Source of the DNA: Candidatus Eiseniibacteriota bacterium
GTDB taxonomy: Bacteria > Eisenbacteria > RBG-16-71-46 > CAIMUX01 > WJJG01
DNA: 33,017 bases
NCBI GenBank assembly: GCA_014729815.1
Contig: WJJG01000290.1
Location: 1-33,017 of the forward strand
Reading direction: 5' to 3'
A program made the translations under genes and the position numbers. Shown here one piece after another: positions 1 to 8,537 of this stretch (the first letter of the stretch is position 1; the number at the start of each line of letters is the position of its first letter). The notes under the pieces are model-generated. The model had not been told where the DNA came from and did no database searches. It worked only from the letters and a program-made list of their open reading frames with translations.

Positions 1-731
1 CCCCGGAAGAGCGCGCCGGCCGCCAGGCGCCAGACGACGAAGATCGCCTCCCAGACGATGCGGCGATTCATCTTCGAGACGCCCACGCGTCGATCGACGA
101 AGAGGATCGGCAGCTCGCGGATCCGGAAGCCTTGCCGCCAGGCCTTGAAGGTCGTCTCGATCTGAAAGGAGTAGCCGTCGCTGTGGACTCGATCCCAGTC
201 GAGCGCTTCGAGCACCTCGCGTCGAAAGCATTTGAAGCCGCCGGTGGCATCCTTGAACGGCATGCCGGTGATCAGTCGCGTGTAGAGATTGGCGCCGTAG
301 CTGAGGAAGAGCCGCGAGAGGGGCCAGTTGACGACCGTCACGCCGCGCAGATAGCGCGAGCCGAGCACCAGGTCGGCGTCGCGGGCCGCGGCCAGGAAGT
401 CGGGCAGGGAGCGTGGATCATGGGAGAAGTCGGCATCCATCTGGAAGATCAGATCGGTACGGGTCTGGGCGAGCGCATAGCGGAAGCCGGTCACGTAGGC
501 CGAGCCCAGTCCCAGCTTTCCCGCGCGGCGCAGCAGATGGATGCGCGGCTGCTCGGCGGCCAGACGCTCGACGACCTCCGCCGTGCCGTCGGGCGAGCGG
601 TCATCGACGACCAGCACCTCAATCCGCTCCGAGACGGCCAGCACCCGCTCGACCAGGGCGGAGATGTTGTCGCGCTCGTTGTAGGTCGGAATGATGACCA
701 GGCAGCGCAGCGCGCGCAGATCGTCCGCCAT
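1..731 (-). CDS. Polyprenol/dolichol-phosphate mannosyltransferase-like GT2 glycosyltransferase (3' end outside window)
   Basis: My minus-strand translation from ATG at 731: MADDLRALRCLVIIPTYNERDNISALVERVLA...LVVDDRSPDGTAEVVE...FQMDADFSHDP...LVLGSRYLRG...DATGGFKCFRREVL...SKM. These are classic DPM1-type GT2 motifs. It runs off the window so is absent from the ORF track. The start could lie slightly upstream. Confidence 0.9.
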   Translation of the reverse strand, partial: MADDLRALRCLVIIPTYNERDNISALVERVLAVSERIEVLVVDDRSPDGTAEVVERLAAEQPRIHLLRRAGKLGLGSAYVTGFRYALAQTRTDLIFQMDADFSHDPRSLPDFLAAARDADLVLGSRYLRGVTVVNWPLSRLFLSYGANLYTRLITGMPFKDATGGFKCFRREVLEALDWDRVHSDGYSFQIETTFKAWRQGFRIRELPILFVDRRVGVSKMNRRIVWEAIFVVWRLAAGALFR

Positions 732-811
732 CCGACCCGCGCGGTCCGCGGTCGACGGATCCGGCGCGGCCCGTGCCCCGCTGCCGCGCGCGGCGGGCGG
801 CGGCGTCTCCG

Positions 812-1738
812 CTAGACGGTCTGGCGAAACCATGAAATCGTCTTCTCCAGCGCGTCGCGCACATCCACCTCCGGTTCCCACCGCAGGCGCTCGTGGGCCA
901 AGGCGATGTCCGGCTGCCGCACCCTCGGATCGTCTTGCGGCAGTGGTCGATAGACGATTTGGCTCGAGCTCTGGGCGAGCTCGATGATCGCCTCGGCCAT
1001 CTCCTGGACGGTCATCTCCTGGGGATTGCCGACGTTCACCGGCGTGTTGCAGTCCGACTGCATCAGCGCGTCGATGCCCCGTACCAGATCGGTGATGTAG
1101 CCGAAGCTGCGCGTCTGTCGACCGTCGCCGAAGACGGTCAGCGCCTCGCCGCGCAGGGCCTGGTTGATGAAGACCGGCACGGCACGTCCGTCATCGCGGC
1201 GCATGCGGGGCCCGAATGTATTGAAGATGCGCACGATGCGCGTGTCGAGCCCGTGGTAGCGATGGTAGGCCATCGTCAGCGCCTCGGCGAAACGCTTCGC
1301 CTCGTCGTAGACCCCGCGCACACCGGTCGGATTCACGTTGCCCCAGTAGGTCTCGGGCTGCGGATGGATCTGGGGGTCGCCGTAGACCTCCGAGGTGGAA
1401 GCCAGCAGGAAGCGCGCCTGCTTCTCCTTGGCGAGTCCCAGCGCCTTGTGCGTGCCCAGGGCGCCCACCTTGAGCGTTTGAATCGGCAGGCGCAGGTAGT
1501 CGATCGGACTGGCCGGAGAGGCGAAGTGCAGCACGTAGTCGATCGCACCATCGACGTAGATGTAGTTGGTGACGTCGTGCTTGATGAAGGAGAAGCGGCT
1601 GTCGCGAATGTGGGCGATGTTCTGGACGCTACCGGTGATCAGATTGTCCATGCAGATCACCTCGTGGCCCGCGGCCAGGAAGTGATCGCAGAGATGCGAA
1701 CCGATGAAGCCGGCCCCGCCGGTGATCAGGATGCGCAC
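812..1738 (-). CDS. NAD-dependent SDR epimerase, UDP-glucuronate decarboxylase (UXS)-like
   Basis: [37 protein letters not shown]... with GxxGxx[21 protein letters not shown] (YxxxK), [26 protein letters not shown]. The GTG start at 1738 fits the Rossmann N-terminus better than the longer ORF start at 1828. Confidence 0.9.
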   Translation of the reverse strand: MRILITGGAGFIGSHLCDHFLAAGHEVICMDNLITGSVQNIAHIRDSRFSFIKHDVTNYIYVDGAIDYVLHFASPASPIDYLRLPIQTLKVGALGTHKALGLAKEKQARFLLASTSEVYGDPQIHPQPETYWGNVNPTGVRGVYDEAKRFAEALTMAYHRYHGLDTRIVRIFNTFGPRMRRDDGRAVPVFINQALRGEALTVFGDGRQTRSFGYITDLVRGIDALMQSDCNTPVNVGNPQEMTVQEMAEAIIELAQSSSQIVYRPLPQDDPRVRQPDIALAHERLRWEPEVDVRDALEKTISWFRQTV

Positions 1739-1772
1739 GAGCCGTCTCCTCTTGCGCCGCGACTCCCATCCC

Positions 1773-2705
1773 CTAGGGCAGACGCTCGCGAATCGGGTAG
1801 TCCGCGTCGCGACGCCGGGCGCTGGCAATCATCTCGGCCAACAGCCCCATCGTAATGAACTGGATCCCGACGACCAAGAGCACGATCCCCAGAATCAGCA
1901 GCGGGCGCACGCGCAGGGCGCCCTCCAGGATCCAGAGCACGACCATATAGGCGTCGATCAACAGCCCCACGCCGAGCACCGCTACTCCGATGCGCCCGAA
2001 GAGGTGCAGCGGATTGCGCTGCGAGGAGCCCAGGAACATCACCGTCAGCAGATCCAGGAAGCCGTTGAGGAAGCGGGCGACGCCGTACTTGCTGCGGCCC
2101 GAGTGACGCGGATGGTGGCGCACGACCCGCTCGGTGACGCGAAAGCCCAGGCGGTCGGCGAGCACCGGGATGTAGCGATGCAGCTGCCCGTAAAGGTGCA
2201 GATGATCGACGACTTCACGCCGATAGACCTTGAAGCCGCAATTGAAGTCGTGCAGCCGCACCCCCGTCGCCCAGGCGGTCATGCGGTTCCAGATGCGTGA
2301 GGGCCAGGTCTTGCTCAGGGGATCCCGCCGCTCCCGCTTCCAGCCCGAGACCAGATCGTAGCCGCGCTCGAGTTCGGCCAGCAGGCCCGGGATCTCCTGC
2401 GGGTCGTCCTGCAGGTCCCCATCCATGGTGACGATCGTCTCGCCCCGCACCTCACGGAAGGCCACCGCCAGCGCGGCCGCCTTGCCGAAGTTGCGCCGGA
2501 AGCGGATCGCCCGCACGGCCGTATCCTCCCGCGCGAGCTCCGCGATGCGCTCGAAGGTCCCATCGAGGGACCCATCATCGACGAAGAGGATTTCGTAGGA
2601 GCGTCCCAGCCCGCGGAGCACCTCCGTCAGCCGCGCGTGCAGCGGGGCGACGTTGTCCACCTCGTCGAAGACCGGAATTACGATCGAGATCCCGAGACCG
2701 CTCAT
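1773..2705 (-). CDS. GT2 glycosyltransferase with C-terminal TM helices (ArnC/GtrB/DPM-like)
   Basis: [26 protein letters not shown]...[14 protein letters not shown]...[15 protein letters not shown]...[11 protein letters not shown]...[14 protein letters not shown], then two hydrophobic segments. The ATG at 2705 overlaps the TGA of the upstream gene (ATGA). Confidence 0.9.
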   Translation of the reverse strand: MSGLGISIVIPVFDEVDNVAPLHARLTEVLRGLGRSYEILFVDDGSLDGTFERIAELAREDTAVRAIRFRRNFGKAAALAVAFREVRGETIVTMDGDLQDDPQEIPGLLAELERGYDLVSGWKRERRDPLSKTWPSRIWNRMTAWATGVRLHDFNCGFKVYRREVVDHLHLYGQLHRYIPVLADRLGFRVTERVVRHHPRHSGRSKYGVARFLNGFLDLLTVMFLGSSQRNPLHLFGRIGVAVLGVGLLIDAYMVVLWILEGALRVRPLLILGIVLLVVGIQFITMGLLAEMIASARRRDADYPIRERLP

Positions 2706-5251
2706 TCGCGCCCCTCCGGCGCTTCCGTGCCCTCCGGCGCTTCCGAGCCCGCCGGCGCCAATTGCGAGTCGGCCTCTGCCCCGGGGGCCTGGGGCCGCAG
2801 CAGGTCCTGCAGGGCCCGCCGTGTGGCACTGTCCTCGGGGTGCCGGCGGAGCCAATCCTGCACGACGGCCACCGCCTCGGAGCGGCGATTGCTCGTCCAG
2901 AGATGCGTGAAGTAGAGCTGCGTCAGCTCGAAGACGTCCGGATTCTCCTCGACCGCCGACCGGTAGACCCCCTCGGCCTCCTGGATGCGCCCCTGCGCCT
3001 CGAGCGTCGCCGCCAGCAGGCGGTACGCGTCGGCGGTCCGCTCCCCGAGCTCCAGCAACCGGCGGAAGGTCTCCTCGGCCTTGGCGAACTGCTCCTTCTG
3101 CAGCCAGAGGTAGCCCTGCGTGTAGAGCACGCCGGTGAAGTAGGGGTTGATCTGTCGCGCCCGCTCGAGGGCATCCAGCGCCGCATCGTCTCGTCCCTCC
3201 TCGAGATGGCGCTGGGCGACATGCACGTAGGCTGCAGCGTAGTTCTGCGCCAGCTTCGAGGCGGTGCGATCCTTGTAGACGCTCTCGTCGTACTCTCCCT
3301 GCTCGTCGAGCAGCCCGCGGTAGACGAAGACCTCCGTCAGATTGTGCATCGTCTTCTCGATATCGACCTGCTCGCCCTCGTACTCCTCCTCGACGATCCG
3401 GTAGACGAGGCCCTCCATCATCATGTGGTTCTCGAGATCCATCGTCTCGGGGACCGTCACGGCCACGTAGATCGGGCGATCGTCCCAGTTCTCGTTGAGG
3501 ATGTGATGGACCATGACATCCTTGACCAGGATGATCTCACCGTCGGGCATCATGAAGGCCCGGAGCTGATCGATCTCCTCCTCGCTCAGGCTGATGCGCA
3601 CGCGCGGCTCGATGTCGCGAAGCTGCCGGATATACCAGTGCGTGTTGAGCAGACTGAGATTCACCACGCGCACGTCGCGCCGGATCCCCTCGACCTCCTG
3701 CAGATACCAGAGGGGGAAGGTATCGTTGTCTCCATTCGTGAAGACGATCGAATCCTGCTCGAGCGGGGTCAGCATGTTCCAGGCGTAGTCGCGCGCGACG
3801 TAGAAGTCGCTGCGGTCGTGTTCGTGCCAGCCGTGCCGCACTGGGAAGAGACTCAGCAGCACCAGGATCGCCGCCGTGCCGATTCCGAAGACCCGGCCCC
3901 CGGAAGGCTCGAGGAGTTGCCCCTCGACCTCACGCGGGTCTCCGCGCAGCCAGCGGGCGATCGCCACCGCTCCCAGCCCGATCCAGATCGTGAAGAAGTG
4001 ATAGCCGGCGACGAAGAAGTAGTCGCGGTCGCGAACCTCGTCTTCCTTGAAGTTGAGATAGAAGATCAGGAAGAAGGTCGTGAAGAAGACCAGGGTGGCG
4101 ACGAGCAGGAAGCGCCTGCGGTCCCGCCAGAACTGCGCGGCGGCGCCCACGCCGCCGATCAGGAACGGGATCATCATCGAGAACCAGGCCGGACGGAGGC
4201 CGAGGTGGTACTGGTCGTGGATGTAGCGCCAGAAGTGCTTGGTGAACTGCACGGCCCAGGGGGCCTGGCGTTCGCTGAACGGATCCGGCGGGCGGTACTG
4301 GTCGCGGGAGAGCACCAGCCAGAGCCGCTCCCAGTTGCTCGGATCGGCCTCGTTGATCGGCGGGTCGAGACCGGCGCGCACCATCATGAAGAGCTGCACG
4401 CTCAGGCCGGCGATGGCCAGCAGCGCGAACCAGAACGGCAGGTTTCGGTGTCCCAGTCGCGACCACCAGCCGAACGCCACGACCACGAGCATCGCCAGCG
4501 CCCACAGCACGACGGCATTCATCAGGCTCGATTCCGTGACCAGCCAGATCAGGAACACCGCCCCGGCCACGATCAGCGTCACCGTGCGCGAGGCGGACGC
4601 CGACCAGGGGAAGATCGCTCGCCAGGAGACCAGGAGCACGTAGAGCAGGATCGCCGGGGCCACGAGCAGCGACCCCATGTGGATCCCCACCGCCACGAAG
4701 AGCAGGAATCCGATCAGTAGCAGCAGGTTGTTGTTGCGCTGGCCCGCGCTGCCGGAAGCCTCCCAGCGCAGCGCGAGCCAGACGGCGAGGATCATGACGA
4801 AGGAGCTCAGCGCATAGACCTCGGCCTCGATGGCGTTGTCCCAGAAGGTCCGCCCGAAGGCGGTGAAGAACGCCGCCACCAGTCCGCCCCCGATGGCGAT
4901 CAGTCGATCGGTGCCGTTTTCGGGTCGCCGCAGCCAGCGCCGCGCCAGACCGATGACCACGAGGTAGGTGAAGAGCGCGGCCAGCGTCGAGGCCAGCGCC
5001 GAGAGGTAGTTGACGCGCGCCGCCACCGATGCGATCGGGATCAGCGTGAAGAGCCGTCCGATCAGGACGTAGAGCGGAGTGCCCGGCGGGTGCGGGATCC
5101 CCAGGACGTAGGAAGTGGCGATGAACTCGCCGCTGTCCCAGAAGGGGCAGCTGACGTTGAGGGTCATCAGATAGACGACCTGCGTCACCAGCACCACGAG
5201 CGCGCCACCCCAGAAGACCGGGTCGCGGCCCCATCGCTTGAGCCAGTTCAT
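2702..5251 (-). CDS. DUF2723-type polytopic membrane protein (protein O-mannosyltransferase-like) with C-terminal TPR repeats
   Basis: 849 aa. N-terminus MTLNVSCPFWDSGEFIATSYVLGIPHPPGTPLYVLIGRLFTLIP is characteristic of DUF2723, followed by many TM segments and TPR-like repeats (AALDALERARQINPYFTGVLYTQGYLWLQKEQFAKAEETFRRLLELG). Confidence 0.88.
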   Translation of the reverse strand: MNWLKRWGRDPVFWGGALVVLVTQVVYLMTLNVSCPFWDSGEFIATSYVLGIPHPPGTPLYVLIGRLFTLIPIASVAARVNYLSALASTLAALFTYLVVIGLARRWLRRPENGTDRLIAIGGGLVAAFFTAFGRTFWDNAIEAEVYALSSFVMILAVWLALRWEASGSAGQRNNNLLLLIGFLLFVAVGIHMGSLLVAPAILLYVLLVSWRAIFPWSASASRTVTLIVAGAVFLIWLVTESSLMNAVVLWALAMLVVVAFGWWSRLGHRNLPFWFALLAIAGLSVQLFMMVRAGLDPPINEADPSNWERLWLVLSRDQYRPPDPFSERQAPWAVQFTKHFWRYIHDQYHLGLRPAWFSMMIPFLIGGVGAAAQFWRDRRRFLLVATLVFFTTFFLIFYLNFKEDEVRDRDYFFVAGYHFFTIWIGLGAVAIARWLRGDPREVEGQLLEPSGGRVFGIGTAAILVLLSLFPVRHGWHEHDRSDFYVARDYAWNMLTPLEQDSIVFTNGDNDTFPLWYLQEVEGIRRDVRVVNLSLLNTHWYIRQLRDIEPRVRISLSEEEIDQLRAFMMPDGEIILVKDVMVHHILNENWDDRPIYVAVTVPETMDLENHMMMEGLVYRIVEEEYEGEQVDIEKTMHNLTEVFVYRGLLDEQGEYDESVYKDRTASKLAQNYAAAYVHVAQRHLEEGRDDAALDALERARQINPYFTGVLYTQGYLWLQKEQFAKAEETFRRLLELGERTADAYRLLAATLEAQGRIQEAEGVYRSAVEENPDVFELTQLYFTHLWTSNRRSEAVAVVQDWLRRHPEDSATRRALQDLLRPQAPGAEADSQLAPAGSEAPEGTEAPEGRE

Positions 5252-5252
5252 C

Positions 5253-6395
5253 TCAGCTCCTCGATCGGCCCCACTCGCCGATGATCCGCTCGGCCAGGGC
5301 GAAGGTCTCCTCGGCGGAGCGATCCCAATGGTAGCCCGCCGCCCAGTCGATCGCCGCGCGCCCCATGCGCGACCAGAGCGCGTCGTCCCGCAGCAGCGGG
5401 ATCAGCCGCGCGGCGAGACCGGCGACATCGCCATGGGGAACCAGATAGCCGGTCTCCCCATCACGCACCGATTCGCGCAGCCCCGGGGCGTCGCTTGCCA
5501 CGCACGGGATCCCCAGAGCGCCGGCTTCGATCACCGAGAGCCCCCACCCCTCCTTGGGAGAGGTGTAAACGAGGACGCGCGTGCGGTAAAGCGTCTCCAG
5601 CTTCGCGGCTCCCTCCTGGAACCCGAGGAAGCGGACATGATTCCGTAGGCCGGCCGCTTCCACCTGCGCCTCGAGGGCCGCGCGGTGGTCCCCCTCGCCC
5701 ACGATCCAATACTCGGCCTGCGGAACCGCCTCGAGAATCGACGGGAGCGCCTCGATCACCAGGTCGATGCGCTTGTACTTCTTGATGCGGCCCAGGTAGA
5801 GCATCACCGGCCCCGGCGGGGCCTCCCGCTGGGGTGGCACGTAGTAGTCGTGATCGATGCCGGCGCGGATCAGATGCAGGCGCTGCGGTGCGATCCCCCG
5901 CCCGATCAGGTCCTCCCGCGTCGTGTTCGAGAGGACCGAGAAGCGGCAGTTCCGATAGACGCGCGGGATCAGTCGCTCGTAGAGGTAGACGTAGAGCGCC
6001 AGCGGGAAGGGGGCCTGCTGGAAGACCGTCGTCCCGAAGAGGTGGGGCACCACACCGAGCACCGGGGCGCGCTTCTGCCAGAAGGGACTGAAGAAGGGGA
6101 TCTTGTTGATGTCCTCGACGATCAGGTCCACCGGCTCGCGCCCTAGGATCTCTCGCATCTTCAGGGGCGCCAGGAAGTTGAAGGTGTATTGATTCCCCAC
6201 GCGGGAGATCCGCATCCCCTCGATGGTCTCTTCCCGCGGCGCGCCCCGCCAGTGGCCGGTGATGAAGCGCACCGAGTGCCCACCAGCCGCGAAGCGCCGG
6301 AAGATCTCGTAGATGATGATCTCGGCCCCCCCGAACTCGGGATGGCGGATGTCTCGGTAGCTAATGACCAGGAACTGCCGGCGCCGATCGTCCAA
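5253..6395 (-). CDS. GT4 family glycosyltransferase
   Basis: QFLVISYRDIRHPEFGGAEIIIYEIFRRFAAGGHSVRFITG...PVMLYLGRIKKYKRIDLVIEALPSI...VGEGDHR...VYTSPKEGWGLSVIEAGALGIPCVASDAPGLRESV. Typical GT-B GT4 motifs; apparent TTG start. Confidence 0.9.
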   Translation of the reverse strand: MDDRRRQFLVISYRDIRHPEFGGAEIIIYEIFRRFAAGGHSVRFITGHWRGAPREETIEGMRISRVGNQYTFNFLAPLKMREILGREPVDLIVEDINKIPFFSPFWQKRAPVLGVVPHLFGTTVFQQAPFPLALYVYLYERLIPRVYRNCRFSVLSNTTREDLIGRGIAPQRLHLIRAGIDHDYYVPPQREAPPGPVMLYLGRIKKYKRIDLVIEALPSILEAVPQAEYWIVGEGDHRAALEAQVEAAGLRNHVRFLGFQEGAAKLETLYRTRVLVYTSPKEGWGLSVIEAGALGIPCVASDAPGLRESVRDGETGYLVPHGDVAGLAARLIPLLRDDALWSRMGRAAIDWAAGYHWDRSAEETFALAERIIGEWGRSRS

Positions 6396-6441
6396 TCACC
6401 GCTCCCCGCGCCCCGCTCGCGCTGGGCGAGGCGCATCCGAA

Positions 6442-7218
6442 CTAGGGCGCCGAGGGGCGCCGTCCGAGTACATTGACCATCGCAAACGTCCAGGGACCGA
6501 TCCGCCGCCGGCGCACCCAGGCCCGCAGACGGCGCAGCGCCGCGCCCAGCAGCGGCAGCTCGCGCGGGTACTTCGGCAGTCGCGCGATGCCCCATTGGCG
6601 CAGGACGTACCGCAGGCTGCGGTAGGCGAAGCCGGGCACCATCCAGTCGCCACCGACCCGCACGATCTCGTAGCCGCACGCGCGCAGAACGCGCCGCAAG
6701 CTGGCGGGCGAGAACTCCGTCTCCCACCCCGCGAACCAGAGATTCAGCGCAATCAGCAGATGCTTGATCAGCGTGTACGGATGATATCGCTGCGGTACGT
6801 CGACGAGGCAGTGTCCCCCGGGCCGCGTGACCCGATAGTTCTCCCGCAGCAGCGGCATCGGATCCCGGAAATGCTCCAGCACGCCCTGATGGAACACAAG
6901 ATCGAAGCTCCCTTCGCGAAACGGCAGCGCCCGGGCGTCACAGCAGACGCAGTGCAGCTCGACCCCGGCCTCGGCCGCCACCCCGCGGACCACCGCGAAC
7001 GACTCCATTACGTAGTCCACCAGTACAACGCGCGCGCCGCGCGCAGCGATCTCCAGGCTGTCGCGCCCGCTGCCGGCCCCCACCTCCAAGACGGTTCGCC
7101 CGGGCAGCGGCAGATCCCGCAGCTGCGCGAGGAGTCGCTCCTCGTTGTCGTAGGTCTCCTCCACACGCCGGTGGGCGCGCCAGTAGCGTTCCCAGTGCTC
7201 GGGTGTCGAAGACCGCAT
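6442..7218 (-). CDS. Class I SAM-dependent methyltransferase
   Basis: MRSSTPEHWERYWRAHRRVEETYDNEERLLAQL...GRTVLEVGAGSGRDSLEIAARGARVVLVDYV...FDLVFHQGVLEHFRDP. SAM motif I VLEVGAGSG. The internal ATG at 7218 is preferred over the ORF-track start at 7386. Confidence 0.88.
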   Translation of the reverse strand: MRSSTPEHWERYWRAHRRVEETYDNEERLLAQLRDLPLPGRTVLEVGAGSGRDSLEIAARGARVVLVDYVMESFAVVRGVAAEAGVELHCVCCDARALPFREGSFDLVFHQGVLEHFRDPMPLLRENYRVTRPGGHCLVDVPQRYHPYTLIKHLLIALNLWFAGWETEFSPASLRRVLRACGYEIVRVGGDWMVPGFAYRSLRYVLRQWGIARLPKYPRELPLLGAALRRLRAWVRRRRIGPWTFAMVNVLGRRPSAP

Positions 7219-7354
7219 TCGTCCGCTCCGCCGATGACCTCCAGTCACGCCGTCGCGCGCACCGGAAGGTACTGCGCATCGCCGCCCCCGCGGCCGACCC
7301 CGTCCCGCCGCGGCTCGGCCGCCGCAATCGGGACTCCCGACGCGCCGCCGCCGC

Positions 7355-7383
7355 ACCGTAGCACAGGGCGCCGATAGCGTCAA
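7355..7383 (-). promoter_or_regulatory. Candidate sigma70-type promoter for the glycan cluster
   Basis: Minus strand reads TTGACG-17 bp-TACGGT with an extended -10 TGC immediately before the hexamer (TGCTACGGT). It lies about 137 bp upstream of the methyltransferase start. Confidence 0.45.
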
Positions 7384-7410
7384 CACACAGACTCACAAAG
7401 AGTTAGGGGA

Positions 7411-7890
7411 TCAAGCCCGGCCCTCGTGGGGCGTCCGCGCCTCCAGCTCCCGCGCGCGGGTGTCGCGCGCGATCGGGTCGCAGACGCCGTTGACGAAGCT
7501 CGCGCTGCGCTCCGATCCGTAGCGATGCGCCAGACGCAGCGCCTCGTCCAGCACCACCCGTGCGGGCGTATCGGGCAGATGCAGCAGTTCCGTGGCCGCC
7601 AGACGCAGGATCGCGCGCTCGATGGCCCCCAGCCGCCGCAGGTCCCAGTGCTCCAGGCGTGCGGCGATCACCGCGTCGATCTGATCGCGATGCGCGCGGA
7701 AGGCCTCGATCAGGCGCGCCGCGTAGGCGCGCCCGTCCTCGGTGAAGCGAAAGCGTCCGAAGACGAGCTCGAGGATCTCCAGCGGGTCGTCGCCGCTGAT
7801 CGACGACTCGTAGAGGATCCGCATGACGACGTCACGCGCCTTCGGCCGCCCCGCCCGCCGCCGCGCGGGCAGCTCGCCGGACTGGTGCAC
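7411..7890 (-). CDS. nusB: Transcription antitermination factor NusB
   Basis: VHQSGELPARRRAGRPKARDVVMRILYESSISGDDPLEIL...DAVIAARLEHWDLRRLGAIERAILRLAATELLHLPDTPARVVLDEALRLAHRYGSERSASFVNGVCDPIAR. GTG start at 7890 preceded by GGGGGGAAGG; sits 3' of ribH, a common arrangement. Confidence 0.9.
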   Translation of the reverse strand: MHQSGELPARRRAGRPKARDVVMRILYESSISGDDPLEILELVFGRFRFTEDGRAYAARLIEAFRAHRDQIDAVIAARLEHWDLRRLGAIERAILRLAATELLHLPDTPARVVLDEALRLAHRYGSERSASFVNGVCDPIARDTRARELEARTPHEGRA

Positions 7891-7901
7891 GCCTTCCCCC
7901 C

Positions 7902-8537
7902 CTAGCGCCGGCCGCGCTTCGCGCCGCGCCGGGCGGTCGTCCTGCGGCGGGCAGGCGTCGTACGTCGCGCCGGCGTCTTGCCGCGGGGCGTCGTCTTGCG
8001 GAGCTTGGACGTCTTGCGTCGCGGCGTCGCCTTGGATCGAGACGGGGTACCGGACGCGCCGGGGCTCGCCGGCGGGATCTCGCTCAGCAGGTGCACCATC
8101 TCGATCCCGGCTTGCGCGGCTTCCCATCCGCGGCCCCCGCCCTTCACGCCGCTACGCTCGACCGCCTGCTCGAGCGTCTCGGCCGTGATCACGCCGAAGA
8201 TCGCCGGCACACCGGTCTCCCAGCCGACCTGCGCCACGCCCCGGCTGACCTCCTTGGCGATGTAGTCGAAGTGCGTCGTATCGCCCCGGATGATGCATCC
8301 CAGGGCCAGGATCAGATCGTAGCGGCCCGTGGCCGCCTTCTGCCGCGCCACGAGCGACAGCTCGAAGGAGCCCGGCACCCAGTAGAGGTCGATCTCTTCT
8401 TCGCGGCAGCCATGCTGGGTGAGGCACTCCCGCGCGCCGGCGACCAGGCGATCGGTCACGACGCGCCCGTAGCGGCTCGCGACCAGGCAGACCTGCATCC
8501 CCCGCGCATCGAGCGGGGCTACGAACTCACGCACCAT
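7902..8537 (-). CDS. ribH: 6,7-dimethyl-8-ribityllumazine synthase with extra Arg/Lys-rich C-terminal tail
   Basis: MVREFVAPLDARGMQVCLVASRYGRVVTDRLVAGARECL...VPGSFELSLVARQKAATGRYDLILALGCIIRGDTTHFDYIAKEVSRGVAQV...PAIFGVITAETLEQAVERSGVKGGGRGWEAAQAGIEMVHLL, then PASPGASGTPSRSKATPRRKTSKLRKTTPRGKTPARRTTPARRRTTARRGAKRGRR-stop. Confidence 0.95.
   Translation of the reverse strand: MVREFVAPLDARGMQVCLVASRYGRVVTDRLVAGARECLTQHGCREEEIDLYWVPGSFELSLVARQKAATGRYDLILALGCIIRGDTTHFDYIAKEVSRGVAQVGWETGVPAIFGVITAETLEQAVERSGVKGGGRGWEAAQAGIEMVHLLSEIPPASPGASGTPSRSKATPRRKTSKLRKTTPRGKTPARRTTPARRRTTARRGAKRGRR

Noticed and set aside
2762-4720. Plus-strand 652-aa ORF
   Set aside because: Register antisense to the DUF2723 gene, which has clear family motifs.
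3930-5234. Minus-strand 434-aa ORF
   Set aside because: Out-of-frame ORF inside the DUF2723 gene; Arg/Ala/Gly-rich translation typical of GC-rich off-frame reading.
7902-8127. NusB extended upstream to 8127 as in the ORF track
   Set aside because: The upstream part overlaps the ribH coding frame; the GTG at 7890 has a good SD (GGGGGGAAGG) and gives a normal NusB N-terminus.
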